Positions 36,210 to 47,136 of a stretch of 64,000 nucleotides of DNA are shown here, piece by piece. The stretch comes from Undaria pinnatifida (lineage: Eukaryota; Sar; Phaeophyceae; Laminariales; Alariaceae): NCBI GenBank assembly GCA_012845835.1, contig JABAKD010000026.1:3983699-4047698 (forward strand), given 5' to 3'. The translations under genes and the position numbers were made by a program. Position 1 is the first letter of the stretch, and the number at the start of each line of letters is the position of its first letter. The notes below the pieces were generated by a model. That model was not told where the DNA came from. It searched no databases and worked only from the letters and a program-made list of their open reading frames with translations.

Positions 36210-37030
36210 CTTCCCTTACGTATGTCATAAAGGCTCTAGACTTCCATCTTCCTGCGCGCTTGATTTGCAACTCCTAAATACGTTGCGCCGCTAACTGGGT
36301 GCCCCCCCCCATTCTTCCCAAGTGTAGCGAAAAGTGCATGGCATGGGGTCTCTACCGCCCGCTGCATACTACCATTAACCACAATGCGGTCACCGCTTCC
36401 GTCCTAATGGAAACTTTCCAACAGCGCGACGTGACTGTCAGCGGAGCCCCCCCTGGCAGCTGGGGATGCACGTCGACCAATTCCAGCAGAACGTCGAAGC
36501 CCCGATCGACACCCCCCCCATTTCCCTCTAGTTCGACAACCGCGTACGCGTAATCGTGCACCCTCTTTTTTAAATCGCACTTCGACGGCACAAATCTAAT
36601 CTACACTGCCGTGGCGGTCAATCTGTTCTCAAACTCAACCTGTAGTCCGCGCGAAAACGTGAGGCAATTTCGCGTTAAACAACACTCTGGATGAAGTTTT
36701 CCATCCGCGTTTGTCCACAGCTCTGACGCTCTGCACGGCAGAGAGTAATATGACACCGCACGTCCCAAACACATGACGCGTCTACCGTCTTCCATCCTTA
36801 CGAGTGCGTGCCGGCCTTGTAGTAACAGTGACCACGACATCAGTAATCTAGCCTATGCTTTCTATTTTTGACATATCGTGCGCCCGGTCTAATCCCTTTC
36901 CCACAGCTTTTATCATGCGATGCGACATCGGCAACTCCCATCCTGCAAACATTTCGTGGAAGAAATTGATTGCGGCTAAGTATCCTCTAACAGTACACTG
37001 ACGAAAATTTTAAACGAAACAGCGAGACGC
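36210..37030 (-). pseudogene. tyrosine recombinase of the DIRS-like element
   Basis: The N-terminal SAM-like part is visible as CTVRGYLAAINFFHEMFAGW (about 37010-36950). The catalytic-domain part reads LPCRASELWTNADGKLHPE (frame 36601-36840), then VDVHPQLPGGAPLTV (36352-36591), and ends GRWKSRAFMTYV near 36215-36255. At least three frame changes separate these pieces. The usual Arg of the box after the helical domain corresponds to the RASEL motif. The enzyme would integrate the circular DNA copy; this copy is inactive. Confidence 0.75.
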
Positions 37031-37339
37031 CACCAACCCAAGAAGATCAGACAAGACTTTTTTGGGGTCAGCGAGCGTGTGCAACAACGGTTATTTCCCC
37101 GCGCTTGTCTCTCTTTTACCTAGGTGTTCCACTTCGCTAGGTGTGTTTCTGCGTACTCTTCCCGACTGAACCGAGCGCGAGCGTTTTAACTAATTTCTCT
37201 ACCTTGTCCTTGTGTCCTCCGTTGTTGTCCCTGTTCCTGCAGGGGCGCGTGCGAACAGTAGAAACAGTAGAGGCGAACCGTGGACACAGTAACGGTGTAT
37301 GCCGTATGTTGATCGAGGGACATACCCCCTCACGCACAC

Positions 37340-37690
37340 GAATCAGCCGGGTTGTGCACCAATGTCTTGTTCCGACCTGTCGTCAGAGTTGGTGAGGTCT
37401 CCGACCTTGTCCTCCAGAATCACACAAGGCCAACGGGAGATACCAACAGCTAGTGTAAACCGTACGCCGGGAATGTGCTTTGCGGCATGGTTCCAGCCCC
37501 CCTTGATTTTGAGACACCCGGACATTCTCATGAGCTTGTCCCTCGCCCCCCCCGCATCGAGATATCCAAGATACTGCTGCGTGTTGTCACCGGGCATCAT
37601 AATCGGAACCCACTTTACGTCCGCCCTGTCTCCTACTAGTTCAATCAGGACCCACGCGGTCACGACCATTCCCAACACCTCTAACATGTT
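37340..37690 (-). pseudogene. RNase H-like domain of the DIRS-like element
   Basis: The frame reads LEVLGMVVTAWVLIELVGDR, then GDNTQQYLGYLDAGGARDKL and GWNHAAKHIPGVRFTLAVGI followed by SRWP. The GDN, GGARD and (A)DGISRW-type ending is the RNase H pattern of this element group. It lies between RT and the recombinase. Confidence 0.75.
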
Positions 37691-38034
37691 GATCGTGATA
37701 AGTCTCTCGTCGATCGGCTTTTCCCTTTAGCTCGGCGGTCAGTTCTTTTGGCAAGTTGTATCTTCAAAATATCTTCCTCTCGACGCCAAATCCGCCCACT
37801 GCCTCGAAACTGGGGTCAGACATGTGGTGTCGTTTTTGCGGGTCGTTGAATGGCCGTATAGCAGGGAGTGCTGAGCGCCTCACCCTCGTGTAATATTTCG
37901 TGATCGATAACTCACTCCCAGAAAAGAAGGTCAGCGTGAAACTCTCTACCGAGTCCTACCTTACGGCTTTGGTTTCGCTACCGTCCGGTCAGCCGCGGCA
38001 ACCTCCACACGAAAAACCTACCAGCTCATACTAC

Positions 38035-39154
38035 TTACGTGGGGTTCCACAACGTGCGGGTCATGCTAAGCACGTCCCTCGCCGTCGCTTCCCTCCTGCT
38101 CTGGGGCCATTGCTCGAACAGCAATCTCTGTATCGCTTCAATCGTTTCGAGCGAAACCGAATTTTTCGTGGTGTGGGAGCTGATAGTGAAGCCTTGCGCA
38201 CATATCGTGGTGTACCAGTTCGTGAATGGGCGTTCTCTCACCTCTCTGGGGCCGAACAACCTCACGTGATTCGAACCTAGAGAGGCTGGCGCAATTAAGG
38301 CTGTAGTGTCGTCGTCATTCGAACCTAGCGAGGCTGACGCAATTAAGGCTTTAGTGTTGTCGTCAGAGTGCTGTACCATGACTAATAGGTAGTCGTCTAC
38401 GTAGACGGCTACGAAGAATGGGTCGAACTCTCACCCCCCCACTGTGAGTTCTGACGTTTTCGTCCGGCGGTATTGGTGTTTGTGTTCCGATTTCCCAACA
38501 CTCCACCGCCTTTACGTGAGCCATCATTTATTTTCCTTCGTCTAACGACTGCGCTGAATCGATCATGGTGTTGCAGTGTGCGTGTGCGGCCGCCGCCGAC
38601 CTGACGCACCAAAATCCCGGCGATCCCGACCGCCCGAACGTCAAACGAAATTTAATTTCTACGGAATCTCCTGCGGTTTAGCAAAAATGTGGGCCTTATC
38701 CGGGTCTACTCTCACGTTCCGAAAAGAGTCTGACACATCGATCTTGCTCATCAGCGTCCTCTGTTCTGAAAATTTCTTTCTCAAGGTCACGAGTTCGTCT
38801 AGGAACTTGAGCAGCGCTTCTGCGCACAGGTATTGGGGGATGGTATCGAGGCCAGTGTCTCCGTTTTGACCCCGTTTCTTCTCTAGGCTCTGTGCATTCG
38901 AAGTAGGATAATTGGTTACTCGAACCTTGTGTGTCACGACAGCCGCCAGCAGAGATACTCTGAGATTGGGAATTGGCTGGTTTCTGTATCACTAAGCATT
39001 TTTGGCGCTTGACGTCTTCCCCGATTTTTTCCAAATCGCCCGCAAGTGCTCGGTGACACTGCGGTGACTTCCCTACTGTAACGCGCGCTCGATATCTGCT
39101 CAGGAAGCTACTGCGTTCACCGGCACCCCTCCTGTGGTTATCCAGCTCGTCCAC
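38035..39154 (-). pseudogene. reverse transcriptase of the DIRS-like element
   Basis: The first RT block, KIDVSDSFRNVRVDPDKAH, lies in the frame of 38659-38937, and the catalytic box FVAVYVDDYLLVMVQHSDD follows near 38345-38430. The segment ITSASL-type repeat and HVRLFGP (38035-38379) leads to ARDVLSMTRTLWN. Between 38650 and 38430 the central RT region is missing, and the upstream frame (38696-39154) is shifted. The element is non-functional. Confidence 0.8.
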
Positions 39155-39552
39155 TGCCCCGCAGCGTTTTTAGATTTCCGAAGTAACGCTGTATGTGTAC
39201 GGCATCCATCGGTGGTGCTACCCTTCTATCGGTCGAGCTACGTGTCAAACGACCCCCTGTTTCTCTCGGATCATGGCTGTGCAAGTGTTGCTAGCTTGTA
39301 CAGCAGTTCTTCTCTTTCTTTTGAGTCGTATCCTTCTTGTCCAAGTTTATCGTTCTAAACGTGCCACTGCTGTGCCATGGGTTCTGTACTTTTTCGACTG
39401 CGCGTCTCCCCTTCGGGAAGCCGTGAACGTGCTGACACACCACTCTCCCGCGCGTCGATTGTTACCAACGTGCTAACGTCTGGCTGCTATACTGGCGGCC
39501 CTACTTGTCTTTGCCTTCGCGGCCCCTCTGTCCGATCTGATCTGTGAATGTA

Positions 39553-40703
39553 CTACACTTGCGTGCTTTCTGCTTCTGTGGGGTATCTGCTATACTGCAC
39601 GGGTGGACAGTCGTTCTGGTTTGAACCTTCTATTAATACGCGATCGATGATTTTCCGATTCGCCCGGAAATGGGGTGTTCCTTCCCTCTGCTCTTGTTGT
39701 TCTGTGCTGAGGTGCGAGAGTTCTGCACCACCGATAACTGGTCGGTTCACGAAATAAGGTAGCCCTGGTCTCTGCTCACACAAAACGTGCTGTTCTGTGC
39801 TGTGGTGTGAGAGTTCGGCACCATCGATAACTGGTCGGTTCGCGAAATACGGCAACCTTCGTCTCTGCTCACACGAAGCGTGATATTCTGTGGTGTGGTG
39901 TGAGAGTTCAGCACCATCGTTATCTGGTTGGTTCGCGAAATATGATAGACTTCGTCTCTGCTCAAACAAAGGGTGCTGTTCTGTGCTGTGGTGTGAGAGT
40001 TCCGCACCACCAATAACTGGTTGGTTCGCCAAATGAGGCAACCTTCGTCTCTGCTCACATAAAGCGTGCTGTTTTGTGCTGTGGTGTGTGAGAGTTCCGC
40101 ACCACCGATAACTGATTGGTTCGCGAAATAAGGCAACCTTCGTCTCTGCTCAAACAAAGCATGTTCTTCGGTGCTGTGGTGTGAGAGTTCGGCACCATCG
40201 ATAACTGGTCGGTTCCCGAAATAAGGTAGACTTCGTCGCTGCTCACACAAAGCGTGCTGTTCTGTGCTGTGGTGTAAGAGTTCTGCACCACCGATAACTG
40301 GTCGGTTCGCGAAATAGGGTGATGTTCGTCTCTGCTCACACAAAGCGTCCTGTTCTGTGGTGTGGTGTGAGAGTTCCGCACCACCGATATTTGTCATGTC
40401 TGCAAAATATGGTAACCTTCGTATCTGCTGACGCCAAGCCTGCTGTTCTGAACGTTCTTGCACTGGGGTAAGCGGACAAGTCGATTTTGGGTTGATCTGA
40501 CTTGCTTTTCCAACATGTTGGTTCTGCTTGCTTGAGTAGAACGATTGAGCAAGACTACTGCTGAAACTTGCGTTTTTCGTCGTGCCACCGCGGCGATTGC
40601 CCAGACTCTGCTTCAGACGTTCTGTTGTGTACTGCAATGCTGTTGCCTCTCGACAAGTGATTCTCACAAAGAAACATAGCCGGCGACACCGACCCGTGTG
40701 CAA
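39553..40703 (-). CDS. 31-residue tandem-repeat ORF (unrecognised)
   Basis: A 318-codon frame opens at 40703. It has an N-terminal part of about 100 residues without recognisable domain, then tandem units of the form GGAELSHHSTEQHALCEQRR followed by RLPYFANRPVI. Near 40088 two extra bases (GTGTGTGAG) move the repeat into another frame, ending at 39747; the original repeat frame reopens at 40041-39553. The unit is 93 bp, so frame is kept between copies. It lies upstream of RT on the same strand, where the first ORF of a DIRS-like element is expected. Whether it is translated is unknown. Confidence 0.45.
39667..40460. repeat. 93-bp tandem repeat, about 8.5 copies
   Basis: The landmark TCTCTGCTCA recurs near 39769, 39862, 39955, 40048, 40143, 40235 and 40329, with a diverged form at 40421. 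Intervals are 92-95 bases. Confidence 0.93.
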
Positions 40704-41260
40704 ACGACGTCGCTCTCCTCTGCCAGCTCCCTCATTTTTTTTTTTTTTTTTGTGGGGGTGACCATGGAATTCCCTGTTCCGGGGGCTGGTGAAGCTTAGG
40801 TGTGCTTCTTGTACAACTCGCCTTCATGCACGGCAAGCGCTTACATGCCTTCGTGCAGGTCGATGTTGATGGTTTACAGCAGCAGCTGTCAAACCTTCAC
40901 CGAGTGCTCCGACAGGGTGTTGAAGTGGCGACGTAGACACACCTCGACCAGTTTCTGCACCTGCTCCAACTCTGAGTGCAGCATAGCGACCCTCTGCTTG
41001 CAACGCCTCCATCCCGTACTCTAGGGTCTCCATGAGGGCAGCTACGAAAGTAGCGAGGTCAACCCTCCTGCTTGGCGTTTGCCTTTACGCCTGCGGTGAC
41101 CGTAGCCTGCTGTATGGCATCTTTCGTCGCGGATGCCATGCTGTGGGCGCCGCCTCCTGCCAGTTGGAGGGCTGCCTGCTGATATCCCCATGTCCCTGGC
41201 CGACTGGCCCGCCCGAGTTGGCGTCCCCCATGCTGAATTTCGATCAATTGTAATGAGCAC

Positions 41261-41886
41261 TCTACCTGACTCCTTTCAATCCTACGGTGCTAAGCGCTCT
41301 CGCTCCTCTGTGCCCCAGGCAACCATCCCTGGCAAGCGCGACGGCTCTTCGGTCGCTGCTGTCTGGCTATCCTTTTAGTTTTCGTCTCACCAGACGATCG
41401 ACAATAATTCATCTGTTAAACCAGAATCCCTTCCACGCCTCCACAAACACCACTTTCCTCCGTAAAGTTACATCTTTCCCACAAAACAACGCACGATACG
41501 AAGCAGGCGCACAACTGAACTGATCCAGTGCACAAACTGAATTCACGTGGCCACGAGTATCCACCCAACTACAGCATAGAAGAGTTTCCCTTTCACACAG
41601 CTAACCAACTCGCGGCTACAAACTACAGCGAGCGGTGGGGCTGCCTGCACCGTACGAACCGAACGGTAATTGTGATCACAGATGAACGCGCCTGCTGTCT
41701 GGAGTGCTGAGTGACGACCCGCGGGCAAGCAGTGAATAAAATGCAACTAAACCGAAACCACCATACAAATATCAATGATCGCCACGTTTTCCCGAGTCAT
41801 CTGACAGGTTGCAGCGCAGCTACGACGCCCGTGCCTGAAAATTGCCGGGGATCGTTCCCCGTGAAGGGTAAACAACTCTACCAACC
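41261..41886. other. non-coding spacer
   Basis: No gene or repeat is recognised between the DIRS-like remnant and the left target duplication (CAACC, 41882-41886) of the minus-strand Copia. Confidence 0.5.
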
Positions 41887-42173
41887 TGTTTGTTGATCCC
41901 TACGAAGCGTAGAGGGCTTACCCGTTGAGCTGACAATAGTGGGGTAGTGAAGTCACGGGTATGAAGACAAGTATAAGACGTACATATATAAATTAAGTTG
42001 CTCCTAGCCAAGGCGCAGCGTGGAGTGCGCTCGCCAGGAAGAAAGGCGGATAAATAGGCGGAGCATTTCCACCATCCCGATATCCCGCTATCATGTAGCC
42101 AACTTATCACTGGAAACCCCTACAATACTCAACCGTCATCATATCCGCATCATATCCAAGCATATAATCAACA
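41887..42173 (-). repeat. 3' LTR of the minus-strand Copia
   Basis: 287 bases. On the minus strand it begins TGTTGATTATATGC and ends GGGATCAACAAACA. The purine tract GCAGGGAGG lies just before it. Confidence 0.92.
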
Positions 42174-42981
42174 GCCTCCCTGCTTCGTAAATGATACGGT
42201 ATGATGCTATATTGTCATATCATCAGGGTAAAACGATTTAATGAAAATTACGGTCAATCAATATCCTCCCAGTACCTCCGTGACAAGAAAGAAAGATTGC
42301 AACACCATAGTCCTTAAAAAGCACTCCATAAATCTAGAGATACAATTCAGGGACAGTATTCAACATCAATCTTAACGAACCTAAGATCTACCTGGTAAGT
42401 CGTAAAATCCTAAGTCCAAATACAAAAACTCAAATCCGAAATTCATAGACCGAAAACTCAAATCCGAAAACTCAAAAATCGGCCTTATAATCAGCATTCA
42501 GCTTTCCTTACAAAACGGTTGTCAGCTCCATAGAACAGGGGTGCCAACAAGTGTGATTGGACAGCAGTCTCAAAACTCACTTTCGAATGAGACAAACGCC
42601 TCCCGGCTGGGTACATACTAAAAATCCATTCAAATTCCAAACGCTCAAATCCCGAGAAAGATAATGCCATACTAGACAACGCAATCGTGAAAACAGTAAT
42701 GTTTCAAAAACAAAGAAATAGTTACTTGCCTCCCTAACTACCATGCACTCTTTAAAAGTACGAAAATCCAGCTAATATATGCAGAATAATCCGTCCAGAA
42801 ACAATTCAAATCAGCTCGCGAAAAAGCTAGTCGCCCTCGGGTTCAGACGTATCGAACTCGTCGAGTTTGAGACCTTTTTCCTACTTAACGAGCCATAATC
42901 CTCTCAAGTGGTCAAGCGAATCCTTTCCCGCACAAGCGTTAACAGGTGGGCGTGACCCCTCCTTGCAGGATGAAAACTAAA

Positions 42982-43226
42982 CGGTTTGGCTCAGCTGGGT
43001 CTCATTATGGGGCTAGTTGAGAAAACCATAGACTGATTACGCAGGGATGACCCCCGGTAGTTTACCAAAAAACCGTTGCCGTCCCCGAACCCCAAAAACA
43101 ATATAAACTGAACGATTTGGCTCAGCTGGGTCTCATTACGGGGCTAGTTGAGAAAACCATAGACTGATTACGCGGGGATGACCCCGGGTATTTTACCAAA
43201 AATCGTCACCGTCCCCGAGCCCCGAA
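42982..43226. repeat. 130-bp tandem duplication in the Copia spacer
   Basis: GGCTCAGCTGGGTCTCATTA occurs at 42989 and 43119 with matching neighbourhoods. The plus-strand copy has this segment only once (around 23480-23560), so the duplication arose in this copy. Confidence 0.88.
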
Positions 43227-43675
43227 AATCTCAAACTTATGGTGTCTGCCAGTGCTACGTACTCGGCTTCTGTGATCGAAAATGTCACGCACTTTTGAGT
43301 TCTCGAAAACCAGCACACGCATGCCCCTGCGCACATGACAGCCCCACCGGAAACCGACCTCCTATCAGTGGCCTTGCTGGCGTAGTCTGCATCCGCATAC
43401 GCAACCAGCTCCAGTCCACTGCCTCTCTGAAAAGTAATGCCAAAATCACTCATGAAAAAGACATAATCTAAAATACCAACCGCCGTCTTCCAGTTTATCT
43501 CCCTGGGCGACTTGGTGTACCTGGCTACAGCTCTCAAGCATCCGATCAGCTCGCGAAAAAGGCCAGTCTGTTTGAGACCTTCCTCGAGCGGGTTTGTCCT
43601 ACCCGAACTAACGCATGTATCACCATTAACCGCAAACCCCGCAAAAACATAACAAATCCCGCAATAAGTCACCAT
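43193..43675 (-). pseudogene. Copia RT/RNase H remnant
   Basis: A 160-codon frame. It has the RT end (FRELIGCLRAVARYTKSPRE, lacking the usual LATxTRPDI part) and most of RNase H: LELVAYADADYASKATDRRS, then FSRTQKCVTFSITEAEYVAL. It stops before the SKHIDVRHH region. The plus-strand copy keeps the RT segment missing here and lacks the RNase H, so each copy lost a different part. Confidence 0.88.
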
Positions 43676-44955
43676 ATTTCAGAGTCGACTCGACAACTGT
43701 TTGATGCCGGTATAGCACGACTTCAACTGCGTGTTTATATCTGTTTCAGAGTACCGATAGATCAGAGCGCAAACGCCTCGTTACACGTGACGAGGTTGTT
43801 ATATCGAGGGTCAAGTTATTCCGCACGTTCCTTCCCGGAAGAGCGACACGTAGTATCACAGTGCTGCAAGAGTGTTAGTCCATGCTGCTACTTGATAAGC
43901 TACCGCGATAAAGAAATAACGACCCTTGAAACTGTTTGGCAACCTTGATTAAAACGCGTACCTGGTATATAGGATACGGTATCAGGTACGAACTCCATAA
44001 CAAACGCAGGAATGTTGACAATCTTTGTCTGTACTCAAAATGTTCGTATACTACGTACATAAAATGTTTGAGCACCTAACTGTGGACTATAAGAACCTTA
44101 TAATCTACCCCATTCCCCCTGCTCATTTTTTTTTTTTTTTGTGGTCCGGCATACAGCGGATACCGCTCATCATAACACTCTGGACACGCGCACGAAAAGG
44201 GCGGGGGAAGTTGAGGGGGCGATCAAACCAAAGGAGGCTTGAACATAATCAAAGTCCTATCATCAGTCATTGTCAAGCAAAGCATGTCAGACTAGAATAT
44301 CATATTCATGATACAGTAGTACGAGGCATAACCGGGACAAGATCAGGGTGGAATCTTCAGATAACGAGAAAAACACATCCCGATGTTTCCACCACATATT
44401 GCATCATAAAACGTGAGTAACAGTATATTTCCTCACTACCGGTTTCTTCATTTCGTGTACCGCACTATGCTAGATCGCTGCTGAGGTTGACAACCAGCTA
44501 TTCTGGAAGTAACCCGCATTGTGTAAGACAAATAAAATACCACGTATGTTGCCATCGTCTCTCGTGCGTACCCGAATTGTAACACTACTGGTACTAACAA
44601 TACCCATCATTATCTCCCGGGCGTACCTTAAATATAGTACTACTGGTACTAACCATACCCCTACAGCCATCAGCCGTCACCAATTTTTCTGTAAAACCGG
44701 ATAACGTACGTACGTCGTACGATATCGTACCAGGGATGTTAGGAAAATTCACGGCACACAACCGAAATCAAATACTTCGAAGTACTATGTTTCGGAGATG
44801 GCGAACTCGTTCTCAATTCCTTCCCTCTTTGGTGCGTGAGGGAAAATGGTTGATTGAAAATGAATCAAAGTATTAAACTGCTTTACATACTATAGAAACA
44901 AGACAAAGCCCAGACTAAAACATTTTTTCATAACATGACCTGTGGTTGTTGCCTT

Positions 44956-45813
44956 TTAGTCTGGTGCAAACGGGGGGAAGGATTCTCCACCTGGGTGTCC
45001 GTGCCTCCCACACCCAGCGTCCTCCACCGCAACCAGCCACCTTGTGCCGACCCCAACCCGGGCCCACACATCAACAGGCTCAGTAGCCGCCGCTCCCACG
45101 GAGCACGGCAGATACTGCTGGTAATTTGGTTTCACAACCAAATCTGCGAGCCATCCCTTCTCCCCCGTCTCAAACTGCTGCTGCTGCCCCTGCGGCTGCT
45201 GCTGTGCAGTGCGCCCGCTCCCAGTCTCAAGCATTGGGTATACGAGCTGTGACGTCCAAACAGGGGAGGGTGCCGCCGGAGGCTGCAGCTGCTGCTGCTG
45301 CTTCAATGGCAGCTGCAAGAGCTCCTCCTGCTCTTTCCTCCTCGTCTCTAATTCCACCATAAAACTTTTCTCCGTCTTGAACTGCTGCTGCTGCTGCTGC
45401 TGCTGCGGCTGCTGCTGAGCAGTGCTCTCATTCCCAGTCTCAAGTACTGGAATTACGAGTTGTGACTCACATCTCGCCACGCCCGCCACCTGAGACGGCT
45501 GAGAAATGCCTCGCATTCGCTCCAGTCGTAAAGAGAAGCTCGAGAGCTCGAGGAGAAGTTGCGAGTACTCGCGAATGGTGAGTTCGCTTTCCTCAATACG
45601 ACCTTCGATCCTGTAGAACTCGCGCCATCCAGCCGAAATCTGGTCGATTGTTCGGAAACCATAACGGAAACCCCCCTCGAGTTCTTCCTCAAGTTGGTCC
45701 CGTATTGCGAGCAGCTCTTCCAGCTCCCGCATCTTGGCCAGCTGAGAGCTCCTCGCTCTCGCTGCCAACGCCTTCACGTCCACATCGCCCATGTTCACCT
45801 CGCTCTCAGGCAT
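44956..45813 (-). CDS. coiled-coil/Gln-rich protein of the non-autonomous Copia family
   Basis: An intact 285-residue ORF whose ATG (45813) lies 117 bases after the 5' LTR. Residues 10-105 are charged and heptad-like (AKMRELEELLAIRDQLEEEL, then RIEGRIEESELTIREYSQLL), consistent with a coiled coil. Residues 125-225 hold Gln runs encoded by CAG and a repeated module with the core VIPVLETGNESTAQQQPQ / VYPMLETGSGRTAQQQPQ. The C-terminus (VDVWARVGVGTRWLVAVEDA, then Gly/His-rich) is the best conserved part in the other copy. No zinc knuckle or known gag domain is seen. A role in particle assembly is inferred from position only. Confidence 0.75.
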   Translation of the reverse strand: MPESEVNMGDVDVKALAARARSSQLAKMRELEELLAIRDQLEEELEGGFRYGFRTIDQISAGWREFYRIEGRIEESELTIREYSQLLLELSSFSLRLERMRGISQPSQVAGVARCESQLVIPVLETGNESTAQQQPQQQQQQQQFKTEKSFMVELETRRKEQEELLQLPLKQQQQLQPPAAPSPVWTSQLVYPMLETGSGRTAQQQPQGQQQQFETGEKGWLADLVVKPNYQQYLPCSVGAAATEPVDVWARVGVGTRWLVAVEDAGCGRHGHPGGESFPPFAPD

Positions 45814-45904
45814 GGTTCAAAAGACGGCTGATTTCTCCAGCTATCTCTCTTCCGCAGAAGAGCCCACGTCACTCAACACCCTTTGCTTCGAACAGGGATA
45901 GTAC

Positions 45905-45929
45905 CGCGTACGGTACGCGATAATTATCG
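45905..45929 (-). promoter_or_regulatory. twin palindromes directly after the 5' LTR
   Basis: CGATAATTATCG (45918-45929, perfect) abuts the LTR end and overlaps CGCGTAC-C-GTACGCG (45905-45919, one-base centre). Both are kept in the plus-strand copy at 11916-11939. The usual TGG of a tRNA primer site is absent. Confidence 0.7.
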
Positions 45930-46216
45930 TGTTTGTTGATCCCTACGAAGCGTACAGGGCTTACCCGTTGAGCTGACAATAGTGGGGTAGTGGAGTCACC
46001 GGTATGAAGACAAGTATAAGACGAACAAATATATATTACGTTGCTCCTACCCAAGGCGCAGCGTGGAGTGCGCTCGCCAGGAAGAATGGCGGATAAATAG
46101 GCGGAGCATTTCCACCATCCCGATATCCCGCTATCATGTAGCCAACTTATCACTGGAAACCCCTACAATACTCAACCGTCATCATATCCGCATCATATCC
46201 AAGCATACAATCAACA
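45930..46216 (-). repeat. 5' LTR of the minus-strand Copia
   Basis: 287 bases. On the minus strand it begins TGTTGATTGTATGC and ends GGGATCAACAAACA. It is very similar to the 3' LTR, which suggests a fairly recent insertion. Confidence 0.92.
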
Positions 46217-47136
46217 CAACCCTACAAAAATCAGTGACGTAAGTAACTTGTTGTACTACTACTGCCTCGTACAAAATCCAGAAAAAAGACGATCGCTGCT
46301 CTCGTGATGGTGGTGTGCGTGCCGGTCGTGGGTCTCCGTGTGCCATCCTCCTGCTGTGGTTCTCCATGGCCGCCTCATCGCCTTAGCTCACTCTGCCCGC
46401 TCCTTCGCACTTGCTCTCGTTGACACTTATTTCCAGTCGGTTCCCCTTCTCCCCCGTCCCTAAATAATAAATGCTCCTCGCAGATTGCGGTGCTGATCTG
46501 AAAAACAAAAGTTCTCGTTCAGGGAGAGTTCAATCCGTCTCTTCCCCGCTCGTCTACGCGCAATCGCTTTCCTCCTTCGTCGTCGAATCTAGACTCCTGC
46601 CAGCGCAGTTCCCTCCACGCAAACAGAGACTTCGCTGTAGTGTGGCTCGTGGTGGCGCCTGCCTCCGCACACGAGCGTCCCGATTATAAGCATTGCTGCT
46701 CCGCCGCTGCTGCCGAAAAAGACGTGCGAATCATAGGTGACCGTGCCTAACGCACCACGTACGACCCAACTCCACCGCCACTCCTGAGCCTCGGGGCCAC
46801 ACGCAACAGCAAGAAGGTATCACTCCTTGAGGGTGAGTCCGGCCTTACACCCGCCAGAAAGACCCCCCCTACTCGCTACAAGCCTGCTAGGACATGCCTT
46901 GCAACATGCCTTACCGAGGCGGCAAGGAGAAGGAAGAAGGATCAATCCTATGTAGTAAATAGCGCCTCAACGTACCGCGACGAATCTACACGCAGTACGC
47001 GTGTATGTACCTGTACCAGGTACAATACGCTTACGACTTGTGCGTAGCTTTTACATAAAACTGGAGTGTATTTTCATTATTATAAATTAAAATACAACAG
47101 CCCTTCGAGCCTACGGCGCTAGCTAGTGTAGGCCCA
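46217..47136. other. no recognisable gene
   Basis: Short frames only. A TACCAGGTAC motif stands at 47014-47023, and an AT-rich patch precedes the LINE fragment. Confidence 0.5.

Larger units (their letters stand above)
36210..41260 (-). mobile_element. DIRS-like (tyrosine-recombinase) retroelement, decayed
   Basis: On the minus strand the order is: possible gag-like remnant (41250-40810), 31-residue repeat ORF (40703-39553), reverse transcriptase (39150-38050), RNase H (37690-37340), tyrosine recombinase (37030-36210). RT followed by RNase H and a tyrosine recombinase, with no DDE integrase, is the hallmark of DIRS-type elements. Frameshifts and stops are frequent. Termini and inverted repeats were not found, so the limits are approximate, and whether the repeat ORF belongs to the same element is inferred from position. 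Confidence 0.7.
41887..46216 (-). mobile_element. non-autonomous Copia-type element, minus-strand copy
   Basis: A structurally complete 4,330-bp element with two 287-bp LTRs (TGTTGATT...ATCAACAAACA) and a perfect 5-bp target duplication CAACC (41882-41886 and 46217-46221). The internal region is only 3.76 kb. It carries one intact ORF of 285 residues at the gag position, a spacer with low-complexity parts, and a 160-residue remnant of Copia RT/RNase H. Protease, integrase and most of RT are absent, so it must depend on a helper. It is the reference for the disrupted copy at 11602-24402. Confidence 0.93.
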
